DNA from: Bolinopsis microptera
Lineage: Eukaryota; Ctenophora; Tentaculata; Lobata; Bolinopsidae
DNA length: 64,000 bases
Direction: 5' to 3'
Assembly: GCF_026151205.1 (NCBI RefSeq)
Contig: NC_087083.1
Coordinates: 9,357,460 to 9,421,459 of the forward strand
The notes beneath the pieces are model-generated. The model saw only the letters and a program-made list of their open reading frames with translations, ran no database searches and was not told where the DNA came from. The position numbers and the translations under genes were made by a program. Position 1 is the stretch's first letter. Every line of letters starts with the position of its first letter. Shown piece by piece: positions 54,946 to 64,000 of the stretch.

Positions 54946-57153
54946 TAAATAAAGCTGGCCTGGTTTGGAATTCGACGTTATATTCATGGTACAAGCTTTA
55001 TGTCAACACATTTACTTGTAGGGCAAAATAATCAGGTAGCTGGAAATAGGAATTTGAAATTTAACCCATTTAAGTAGCTTCTTTTGGATTTTAAGTTAGT
55101 AAGTTTTAGGTTTCAACGTTAAATTCATGATATACACAAAATTGTAACAATCCTTTCTAGGCAAACTTATATAGGAATACCATGGTGGGGAGGTGGACCA
55201 CATTTTGTGACGATTCTGAGTTTTAATTGGTCAATAGAGGAAGGTGATCTACCAAGACTCTGACTATGTAGCTGATAATTTGAATTTCGACCATCTCACA
55301 GTTCTTTTAAAAGTTTAAACCCCGTTAACTTCACCTCTTATTCCGATGTCTTACATAATTTACGATGGAAATCTAAAGATCGCACCACACTTCTCTCAAG
55401 ATATCATCCCAGAACCCCTTCAAGTTATACGTCTGGTTTTTATAGTTTGTTGCCCGGGGCGGTAACAGTAGCCCCCTTTGTTGCGCTCTTAATCTCGGTA
55501 GACCATATTGTATCTAAATTTATTGTAATTATTTATTGAACCTGGCAGCTGTCACTTTATAGCTGGAGTATAGTTGGTTTGTAGCGGAAACAGAGCAAGC
55601 GTCACATCCAATCAGGAACTTGTGACCATGTCACGTGGTTTAGTAATGAACGAATAAGGGGCCCGGGTGTCTCTCCAACGCGAAAAGAAACTTGAAACTA
55701 AGTACTTGTTCAGTAATAACTTTTCAGACATGTTCTCTAAAATTCTCTGCTTTGTTAGGGCGATTAGTGGTGGTTAGGGGCCCCATGTTGTGTCTCACCT
55801 TAGGTTAAATAGTTAATTGTGCATTATAATTTTTATTAAAAACACAACTCTCTCTCTCGGACCTTCAGAGAGAGGTGTAACTGGATTATTCCCCCTTTTC
55901 ACAGCTGAAATTATCCGAGATTAGGGTCTAATTTCAGGGGACGAGCTAGTCCTGCTGTGCTCTGTAATTCCCGCACGTCACCTAGTTTACCCAGACTCCG
56001 GAATGATGGATCTAACACAATAAAACTCTAAAGTTTCAGATCTTGTAAGTTTTAGATCCGAATCATATTATGAGCTAACTTTGGATATTGAAACTTTGAA
56101 TTGGTGGGACTAGAATTTGTTCCTGGGAAGAAATCTTCGCATCACTTAATGCGAATAATTTTAGATATCAATATAGTATTCTCATATTTACATATTCTTA
56201 TCGTTTTCTAAACGACCAGAGTTGTATAAATATAATCCAACAGGTTATCTTATATCGGTTTATATCGGCTTATATATCAGTTTGGTCCGTTTCATGGCAA
56301 AAACATTTATTGAATATCTTATATCGTATTCTAGTCTCAATCTGAATCACCAATGAAACTTCATTAATATCCCCTTCCACTGAAACCGCTTAAAACTAAA
56401 CGAACATACTGTTCCATTTCGATTTTTTAATTCCAAATCGAAAATCTAATCAACATCATTCCCGGCACCAACATGTCAGCTCCATTTCCAAGTAATTAAC
56501 CCACAACCTCCCCACCAGACCCCCTACATATCCACTTCTCAAACCCCTGTTAACCCCACTATTATAGATCATCACAATAACAAGCTGCCTGATCACGTGA
56601 CCAATACCAGTAACCTAGCAACCAGGTCACCTAGCAACCCTCCCCATTACATCATCACCCCACAAACCACCAGACACCAGCGTTTTATTGTGATTTTACT
56701 ACTCCCTCCGTGCGGTTATATTATTGTCCTCCCGCTCAGTAATCGTCCTTACAATAACCCTCATTCATTGGCTCGTCAACTTGTCCGAGATTAAACAACA
56801 GGGGATGTCATTAACAAGGGGACTCACTCACCACCCGCCTTGACAATTTCACTTGTATTAATAATCCACCTGTACTTAGTAAAATACGAGTAAAATCAAC
56901 CCGGGTCTCTGTCCTGTTAACAATGGTGTCCTTCCCCTCTTTTTTGAGCTAGTTGAGGAGCAGCGGGGGTCGGGTTGTCAGCAATTATCTCGCTCTAATT
57001 ACTGCCTGATCATCGGTCCAGGACTCAGTAGTCACCGGTCAGCTCTTCTACATCTAGTCTCAATTATAACTTATATCTGGGGAGATCGTTAATAATAATA
57101 ACTGTTCACTATTGAGAGCATGGCCCGTGTGCAGGTGTTCTGTGGGGATGGGT
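54946..57153. other. non-coding, no gene seen
   Basis: No convincing exon on either strand in about 2.2 kb. The sequence is complex rather than repetitive, so it may hold regulatory DNA. Confidence 0.45.
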
Positions 57154-57257
57154 CACGTGATTATATCCAAGTAGAACGACGTAGTCACGTGGGCAGATAA
57201 GAATGAACACGTGGGCTGATCAGAACGAACACGTGGGCAGATCAGAATGAACACGTG
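57154..57257. promoter_or_regulatory. CACGTG array, five sites in 104 bp
   Basis: CACGTG at 57154, 57186, 57208, 57230 and 57252. The last four carry GGG or GGC after the site, and the last three are spaced exactly 22 bp in a unit like GATCAGAATGAACACGTGGG. Two helical turns between sites puts them on one face of the DNA. Function is inferred. Confidence 0.6.
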
Positions 57258-58461
57258 GGTGGGTCAGAACAAACAGGTCACGAGGTTGGATACTTGTTCA
57301 GGGAGGGAGGGTGGTGTGTTAGAACTAGTTGAGAACTGGGGAGATACTGACAGAAGTAGGGCGAGGGGGTGGCAGGAGCACGAGGGGGAGGTCATCAGTA
57401 AAGGATCAGGGACTGCCTGATTGACAAATAAACGATTATTTGAATTAGAAGTACTGATCAGTACGGGGTATTGTTCACCTGCAGGTAAATGAGACTGGGT
57501 ACTGAGAGTGGGTATTTACTTATTGTGAGAAGGATATATCACTGTTATAGTGTAGCTAGATTGTAGAGGGTGAGAAGGATATAACTGTTATAGTGTAGCT
57601 GCAGGGTTGATTGTAGAGCTGGTGATGACTCAATTGTGGATCATGGGAGTTGTGGTTGGATATGTTTGCAGCCTTCCCTCAAAAACCTATCAGGGATTGT
57701 CAAAAAATGGTAGAGTAAGAGTGGGTTTGACAAATGTAATTTTTGTAGTTGACAATGAAGTTCTTGTCTGAACATGCTCAATGTTATTTATTTATTACAA
57801 GGCTTGAGCTGATGTGAAGCATTCGCAATCTCCCTCAAAAATCAATTAGGGGTTGTCAAAAAATAGTGAAGTAAGAGGTCATCATTGGACAAATGTAATT
57901 TTTGTAGTTGACATTTGTGGAAGATATGTCGGAACATGATCTCAATCCTGTGTGTTGATGATAAAACTGGAGGTGGACCAAGTTCTCCATTTTGAACAGG
58001 ATGCACATCCCTGGCACTGACAATCTCGTCATCAAACGTCAGTTAGAATCATTAGATGAGTCAACAAATCAGTAAAAATATCCACTTCTTTTCTCTATTA
58101 ACGTCCAGTAAAACACCTGTCAGATCCTCCACCTCTCTCTCCAGCACTTAAAATGTCATGCTCTGTAATGACCTCCTAGACATAAACCGAACTAAAGTCT
58201 CAGACACACCAGGCCAGTCTACTCTCAATTTAGAGATTTCGTTAAAGCATTGAGATTTACTATAGACCTTCCACCGCGGTTTATAACGGTGTATTTTATT
58301 AAATTGATGGTTAGTTCGACACGTGCATGCTTTGATACGAGAAGTTTCATGAACCAGTATAGATATATTTACAAAACCTGACCTTCCCATTGGTGGATTT
58401 AACTATGACGTCACACCCGATAATATATATATTGTCAAGATTACAGAGCGCCTTAGTACAC
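57258..58461. other. non-coding; diverged direct repeat 57672-57950
   Basis: CCTCAAAAACCTATCAGGGATTGTC-type sequence near 57677 and its variant near 57832 are each followed by ACAAATGTAATTTTTGTAGT and TTGACA: two copies of about 115 bp, spaced about 155 bp. TATAACTGTTATAGTGTAGC also occurs twice near 57537-57605. Confidence 0.6.
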
Positions 58462-58540
58462 AACGAAGTATATTATGAAGGAGTAACACCTGACAAAACA
58501 AAAGTACTACAAAATCTGCTCCTTCATAATAAACTTCGTT
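58462..58540. repeat. 22-bp inverted repeat
   Basis: AACGAAGTATATTATGAAGG plus AG (58462-58483) pairs with 58519-58540 with one mismatch, enclosing 35 bp. Confidence 0.8.
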
Positions 58541-59299
58541 ACGAGAACCTTCCCTCAATTGTTGGTCTTGAATAAAACATGTGTCACAGCTGACTATAAT
58601 ACAGTTTAATACCGAGTAGGCACATGTTGGGGCGACACGAGCTCACTGATTGATTGGGGACAGGTTTTTGATGGTGTGAATGGAGAGGGTTTCTAAGGGG
58701 TTTAAAGCATCCATTATTTAAACATATGCTTTATTAGCAGAGAAATTGTTCGCAGATACTCTGCTGGGTATTTGTGACAACTTTCTATTGAAATTAAATA
58801 GGTTGTAAGCGAGGTGCTGCTATGAGGGGGAGGCTGCTGGCTCCATTGTAAAGGTGAACAGCACTGCCATTAATTTAAATACGATGGTATAACCCCATTG
58901 TCCTGAGTACAAAACCTTACTCAAGGTCAGAGGTCAGTAATAGAAAGTTTGAGAAAGGAGTAATAGAGGGGGCCCCGTGTTGCTGTTTTGAGGTGTCACA
59001 ATGGGCGCTAATGGCTTGAAGTTAATCGGTACTGCAGGGTGAAGCAATAGTAAGTGAGGGTGTCTTTTAGAAGAAGGAGATGATAGACAAGGTTGCTGCA
59101 GTCAGAGAGTATTTGGTATTAGTGCCCCTTATCAGTGCTCCTTATCAGGGTCCTATCAGTGTTTTTAGCATCTTTTCAGCGCCGTCGTCCCAGTGTCTCC
59201 GGAGACTTGTGAGGAGTAGGGATATGGTGGTGATCGTTCTACAGGCTGCCTTACACTTGGCCTGCTGTAGAGAATGACAACTGTACACAAATAAAAACT
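58541..59299. other. non-coding, no gene seen
   Basis: Short frames (59080-59277 +) lack recognisable content. Confidence 0.45.
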
Positions 59300-59740
59300 A
59301 GATTTTAGAACTATTCTCAATGCAGTTTCAACACGCTAGATTTTAGAACTATTCTCAATGCAGTTTCAACACGCTAGATTTTAGAACTATTCTTAACAGT
59401 TTCAACACTGGCGAAGTGGAATAATACAAACATGATAACAGCAGAAATGCCGTATTTTTCATCACTTCTGAAAAAACAAACTTCGTGTTAGATCAGAACT
59501 TGTCAGCGTCTTGAGTAGTGTTAATAAACTGCGATCTTAACGCACTACTTATCAGCTGTAGTTGCAGTCGCAGTTCTTGTTAACAAGGTAACACTACCAT
59601 ATTAGGTAACGTTGTCATGGTAACACTACCACATTAAGTAACGTTGTCATGGTAACACTACCATATTAAGTAACGTTGTCATGGTGACACTACCATATAA
59701 GGTTATTTTATCATGGTAACACTACCATATAAAGATATAA
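59300..59740. repeat. two short minisatellites
   Basis: Near 59332-59410: AGATTTTAGAACTATTCTCA with CAGTTTCAACACG, 38-bp unit, about 2.6 copies. At 59588-59740: GGTAACACTACCATATTA with GTAACGTTGTCAT, about 37-bp unit, four copies with decay. Confidence 0.85.
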
Positions 59741-61828
59741 AATATTGTTGTCATGTTAGCGCCACCAACAGCTGCATGACTCTCCTATATACCATATAAT
59801 GCTGATGATAACCTGAAATAATGCTTATCTGGCTAACTAATTGTAGGGCATGTTGACATGGGACTTAGTTTTTTGTCAAGGATTTCTCGCCGTTTCCAAT
59901 TAACACTGTCCCAATTATTACCGATAAGAGGCGGGGTTGACTAAAAGAGATTGAGTAACCATAGTAACGGCCCATTAGTGGGACCGTGATTGGGCCAATC
60001 AGATTAGGTCTACTGACAAGATTTCTTGTCACAAGTTGTTATTATGAAGGAGCACAAGTTGTGCAAACAAATATGTGAAATTTGAGAATCTTGATGAGAC
60101 CGTTATCGGGAGATCATAGAAACAGGTTCTTGTCATCATTGTGGTATCTTGATGCACATACGTATGGTGTATTAATTGCATTATGATGTTTTGATAATGG
60201 ATTTTGAAATCTTCAAGTTTCGTGTGATAGGAATTAAAATCACTGAGGAAACCTCAATACAGTGGAACTTACAGAATTCAGAACCATTGTCAAAACAAAC
60301 AAAAGTATGGTCCGGTTATCAAATATCAGCAATTTTTTTTCTAATCTCCTTTATATTCAGCTGGACCGATTGACTAGAATCTCCGGTACACATATACTGA
60401 AGAATACTGCCATATAACATTATCATATTACCACATAACTAAGAATCACTTCTGCAGATCTGATCACCGTATTGCGTAATAAATCATTAATAATTTGACA
60501 CACGTACTACGTTTCCCTTCGAGCTCTATAAGCGAAATAAGAGAACGGGCCATGGGTACCATAATTATTCTATGATTAATAATTACGTACGTGCAGCTCC
60601 AGTCCTACAGTTATGTTAGAAGCACCATGCTGTTGCCCAGTGAGCACACCACCCGACAATATATACAAGAGTTAATTATTTATGGAGGAGTAGATCGTTT
60701 CCATTACGTTATACAAAGAGTTTCGCCTTCCCGGCACCTTCTCCACAGTTACAAATACATGCGATCCGCCATAAACTCAATTCCAAAACAATCATCGTTT
60801 AAATTTACCGTTTAAATTTTCATTAACTGCAGGCGACAACCATCTATTATTTTAGCATACGGCTTTAAAGGTTCAGGGGCCATTTATATAGCAGGTTTAA
60901 ACTAAAATTAGGGCCATTACTGTTAAATATAATTTGTCCGGACAACCCTAGGGGGTGGGTTTAATATCTAACGTCGCTTAAAAATAACTATGCCAAAGTA
61001 TTTCTCGCCCTGCTTCACGTTTCCATTAAAGCTCAAGTAGACTGTCATTTAGTTTTAAAACACGTATCAATCTCAACCAACCGAGGGTTTTATGAGTCCC
61101 TCAAAGGGATTCCAGTTAAGCGGGCAAATTTCTGCTTGCTAGGCATAGACGGCTTAGCGATTTATTTGCTAGTAAAACTGTATTAATCAATATAAACGTC
61201 AAAATGTCTAGTCAGTCTCTGAAATACCAATCTGGGACTAAAATAAAAACCATCAGAAGTCGACTCTCTCACCGGTTAATATGTTGTAGGTTGAAAATAC
61301 CAAACTGGGTGGTTATTAACCGGGGTATATTATATTATATTACTGTAGCCTTCATCAGCTAAAAACGGTTAGTTTAACTTTTAATCAAGAATAAGTCTCC
61401 GGTCAGGTAGTCTGGACTATTTGATAGTCTGATGTGTGGTTCTCCCAAATTTATTACTTTGAGGATTATATTATTATAAGTCTACAAGGGAAAACTTTTA
61501 AATAGAGCACACCGCCGCATGATCGACAGCGTAAATTAACAGAAAGGTTTGACAAGCCAATTTCTTGGTCCGACAACTTTCTTTTACTTTAACCGTTAAT
61601 GGTTTATTATTAAAAGGTTGGCGTTTTATAAACGTCGAGCGGAGTTATATATTAAATCAAAAAAGTGTCCGTTAATCCGGGGGAGAGACCAGGAATATTG
61701 GAATATGGATTAGAGTAAACTCTCTAAGGGGTGTCAATCGAGCTGTTTCATTTACGGTTTATAGCATACGCCATGAAATGACAAAAATGTGACATGCCTT
61801 CTCGCGAGTAAATTAAATGAGAATAATG
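59741..61828. other. non-coding, no gene seen
   Basis: About 2 kb without a convincing exon; possible upstream regulatory DNA of the IRF2BP homologue. Confidence 0.4.
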
Positions 61829-61893
61829 AATGTAGGAGGAAGGGGGTATTGGGGGGAGGGGGGGGAAGGGGGTATCGGGGGATATAGGGGGCA
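61829..61893 (+). other. G-quadruplex-prone G-rich tract
   Basis: At least six runs of four or more G on the plus strand (GGGGGG, GGGGGGGG, GGGGG) within about 65 bp, separated by 1-9 bases. This exceeds the usual four-tract G4 pattern and stands out in AT-rich DNA. Confidence 0.8.
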
Positions 61894-63339
61894 TATAAGT
61901 GGAGAGATATGGATTTAGAAATAGTTTAGACCTCGAGGAGCTATTTACAGTAATGTAAAACAGTTGATCTTTGAAATGAAGTTTATACCAACCTTTATAC
62001 TACTTTTCATAAATCTGATCGGTGATTTTAATCGGTAGAGTTAGAATTGAAGACAAAAAAAAACACAATATCTAGTTATTGTTTCAAATAATTCCAGAAC
62101 GCCCATCAACATTTGACAGAATCTCAGGATGATGTCATTAACAGATCCGCCGGGGCGAGCCCTGGTGAGGACCACCAGGTTAATTGTAAATAACACGATA
62201 TATGAGATGCTACAGCTCTCAAACGGATTAATTATATCATGGATCATCACTGTCACTGTTATCGTCATTGGAATTAAAAAACCAGGTATGTGGCGTATGC
62301 TGGCAAGCGCCCTGGTATTTTTACCTTTAGATCAGGGTGATAGCAAGCACCCTAGTGGTAATAATCTGATGGTGTTTTCGAATAAAACCCACTCTTTTAT
62401 GTGATATCAACCCTAAACGGTTAAACAATAAGAATTTAACGTATCAGTATTTCCAGTAATTTTCTCGGGCTCTCAAGTATGTAAATCACTGATACCTAAG
62501 GAATCTCCCCAGAAAAATATACTTTTCCTCGGGTATCATTTAAGTTAAACGATACTAAATCAATTTATTGTTTGAATGATATTAAAGTTGCCTCTGATTA
62601 TTCCCCGACTGTTGTATATTCAACACTTGTTGCCAGGTCACGATCCCCCCCACCAAAAACCCTTTACCACGTTTAAAATCAACACCAACACCGCCAAGAA
62701 TGAGTGGGTTATTAACTCTGGTTGGTTGAACGGTGGAACTGAGAGATATCATTGGAGCACAATCTTTTTAATTAGATCCATTTCTCCGTTTACCGCCTCC
62801 TCTCTCCTTTGTTTCGGAATTAAAAGCCTTTCAGTTGCATGAGACTCGATTCGAATACCCATTTCTTTCATTAGGTAGTGCATGATTGTTGCCTCCGATT
62901 TAAAACCCAATTCAATGACTATCATGTCGGGAATTCTCAAATTTGTTGCCAGCTCCCTGTAGTAATGATAAAGACAATAGTGTGATACAATTGGCACCCG
63001 TAATCTGTAGCGTGAGCGTTAACGAAACAATGAACCGCTCTGAAAGCCACCGTTATTATACATTTCCTGTAATACTAATTAGCAGAAGAAATGAGAATCT
63101 GTGATTCGAGATTCGGCAACGGCATTTGATTTGAGCCACTTAGTATGATGAGTAGGGTACTGAAATTAAAACTATTACAATCAATAGAACGGGTAACGAA
63201 GTTAATTAGGACACCATTGTCCGACTTAGTATCGTTCCGATAATCACTTTCCCAAACATCAACTGGATTTTAGATTAGCTCCAATATAAGTATACATGGA
63301 AGTCATTAAAAGGTAAGCCTAGCATTATATTGTCACCGC
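61894..63339. other. non-coding, no gene seen
   Basis: Opposed frames at 62041-62268 (-) and 62129-62404 (+) overlap and show no recognisable domain. A short duplication, AGCGCCCTGGT / AAGCACCCTAGT, lies near 62306-62354. Confidence 0.4.
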
Positions 63340-63533
63340 GCCCGCCGTATAGAACAGAGAGAGGGACACGTGACGTGAAAAAGTCACGTGGCGCGTTGCG
63401 CGCGCGCTCATTGGTTAGTGACTGCGTAGAGGAGAAATAACGCGTGGCCCGCTCGAGAGCTCCTATCCCAGCAAAAAGAGAGAGTGAGAGAGCCACCGCA
63501 TTTTTAATCAGTAACCAGTCTTATTTGTTTACT
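63340..63533 (+). promoter_or_regulatory. promoter and 5' UTR of the IRF2BP homologue
   Basis: GC/CpG-rich island in AT-rich DNA. Contains two CACGTG sites (63367-63372 and 63385-63390), the first as CACGTGACGTGA with an overlapping CRE-like TGACGT. GCGCGTTGCGCGCGCGC follows, then ATTGG (inverted CCAAT) at about 63411. No TATA box. These are typical of a broadly expressed gene; sites are seen, activity is inferred. Confidence 0.6.
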
Positions 63534-64000
63534 ATGGCTGCTGTTGCATCGAATAACATGTCAGTGTCCCGGAATTCAAGGATACAGTGCTACCTCTGCG
63601 ACTTCAACCATTCTCCCTGGGCCATGCTTCAAGACTTCTCCGAGCCTATTTGCCGGGGTTGTTGCAACTACGAGGGTGTGGATAGAATCGAAGAAGCGAT
63701 ACAACGAGCTCGAGGACTTCGCACATTGTACCCAGCCGCTGCCAACGGCAGATCCAGAGGTTCTCCAGCTAGGAACTCTACACCAACTACAGAAACCAGG
63801 AAAGTAGAACCAAACAGTGCTTTTCTCCCCAGTTCTCTGAGTCATATGTCTCTTATGAACCACCCTATGTTCCGGAACAGCATCCAGCCTCTCACTATCG
63901 CTAAAGCTGCAGAGAAATCACCCACTCAATCACCGATCGTGAGGACAGCTCCTGAAATCTCTCCCAAAACCTCCCCGAAGGTTTCACCAAAGCGCCTGTC
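63534..64000 (+). CDS. IRF2BP1/2/L-family transcriptional co-regulator, N-terminal part
   Basis: Starts at ATG 63534 and stays open to the window end (155 codons, partial). Residues 19-63 are the conserved IRF-2BP zinc finger: [20 protein letters not shown], then [21 protein letters not shown]19, C22, C40 and C43 are the C4 zinc ligands; PWAM, DFSEP(I/V)CRGC and NYEG are family signatures. The following region is Ser/Pro-rich with several SP sites ([17 protein letters not shown]), as in the disordered middle of the family. The C-terminal RING domain would lie beyond the window. In vertebrates these nuclear proteins act as co-repressors with IRF2 and other partners. The ATG was chosen because it precedes the finger by 18 residues, as in homologues, and stops or non-homologous sequence lie upstream. 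Confidence 0.96.
   Translation, partial: MAAVASNNMSVSRNSRIQCYLCDFNHSPWAMLQDFSEPICRGCCNYEGVDRIEEAIQRARGLRTLYPAAANGRSRGSPARNSTPTTETRKVEPNSAFLPSSLSHMSLMNHPMFRNSIQPLTIAKAAEKSPTQSPIVRTAPEISPKTSPKVSPKRL

Noticed and set aside
62041-62404. Overlapping opposed frames of 75 and 91 codons
   Set aside because: No recognisable domain; each is the shadow of the other and neither has splice support.

Overview
The window is AT-rich nuclear DNA of a marine-type invertebrate animal, possibly an early-branching metazoan, but I cannot place it further. The evidence is spliced genes with GT-AG introns and symmetric phase-1 domain exons, metazoan extracellular modules (CCP/sushi, TSP1, C-terminal cystine knot), an IRF2BP-family zinc-finger gene, animal-type non-LTR and LTR retrotransposons, a TTAGGG-type interstitial telomeric tract and very many minisatellites. 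It is not bacterial: there are no operons, Shine-Dalgarno sites or CRISPR.

Layout. The first bases are the 3' end of a tRNA-like gene. From 1 to 5.8 kb the DNA is mostly non-coding (14 x 34-bp minisatellite, CACGTG cluster, a LINE relic). From 5.9 to 7.6 kb lies a three-exon gene for a 125-residue secreted Cys-containing protein, followed 78 bp later by a perfect 151-bp inverted repeat. From 9.3 to 12.3 kb lies a 3-kb foldback element with arms of about 1.15 kb and telomeric repeats near its centre. From 12.3 to 16 kb are hairpins and a 7-bp satellite. An uncharacterised 367-aa minus-strand ORF follows at 16.2-17.3 kb, then sparse DNA and an 18-bp satellite of 1.1 kb. A 5'-truncated non-LTR retrotransposon lies at 25.4-27.2 kb. 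A complete LTR retrotransposon with 4-bp target duplication and no reverse transcriptase occupies 27.36-30.96 kb.

From 33.4 to 36.4 kb is a seven-exon secreted protein gene (NTR-like region, TSP1, C-terminal cystine-knot-like domain). From 38 to 43 kb is a nest of small inverted-repeat elements. From 45.7 to 48.2 kb on the minus strand is a gene with signal-peptide exon, novel beta-rich exon and CCP exon. From 48.2 to 63.3 kb I see no convincing coding exon, only tandem arrays, CACGTG clusters and a G-quadruplex-prone tract. The window ends inside the first coding exon of an IRF2BP homologue, transcribed rightwards from a GC-rich promoter.

The genes do not form an obvious pathway, although three encode secreted proteins. 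The most unusual signal is that tandem arrays sit on or just after 5' splice sites: two genes have minisatellites whose repeat unit contains the exon end plus the splice donor (9 x 32 bp and about 32 x 51/52 bp), and a third has an 11-bp array beginning four bases into an intron. All exon models were built by eye from ORFs, splice consensus and phase; none has been checked against transcripts or databases.
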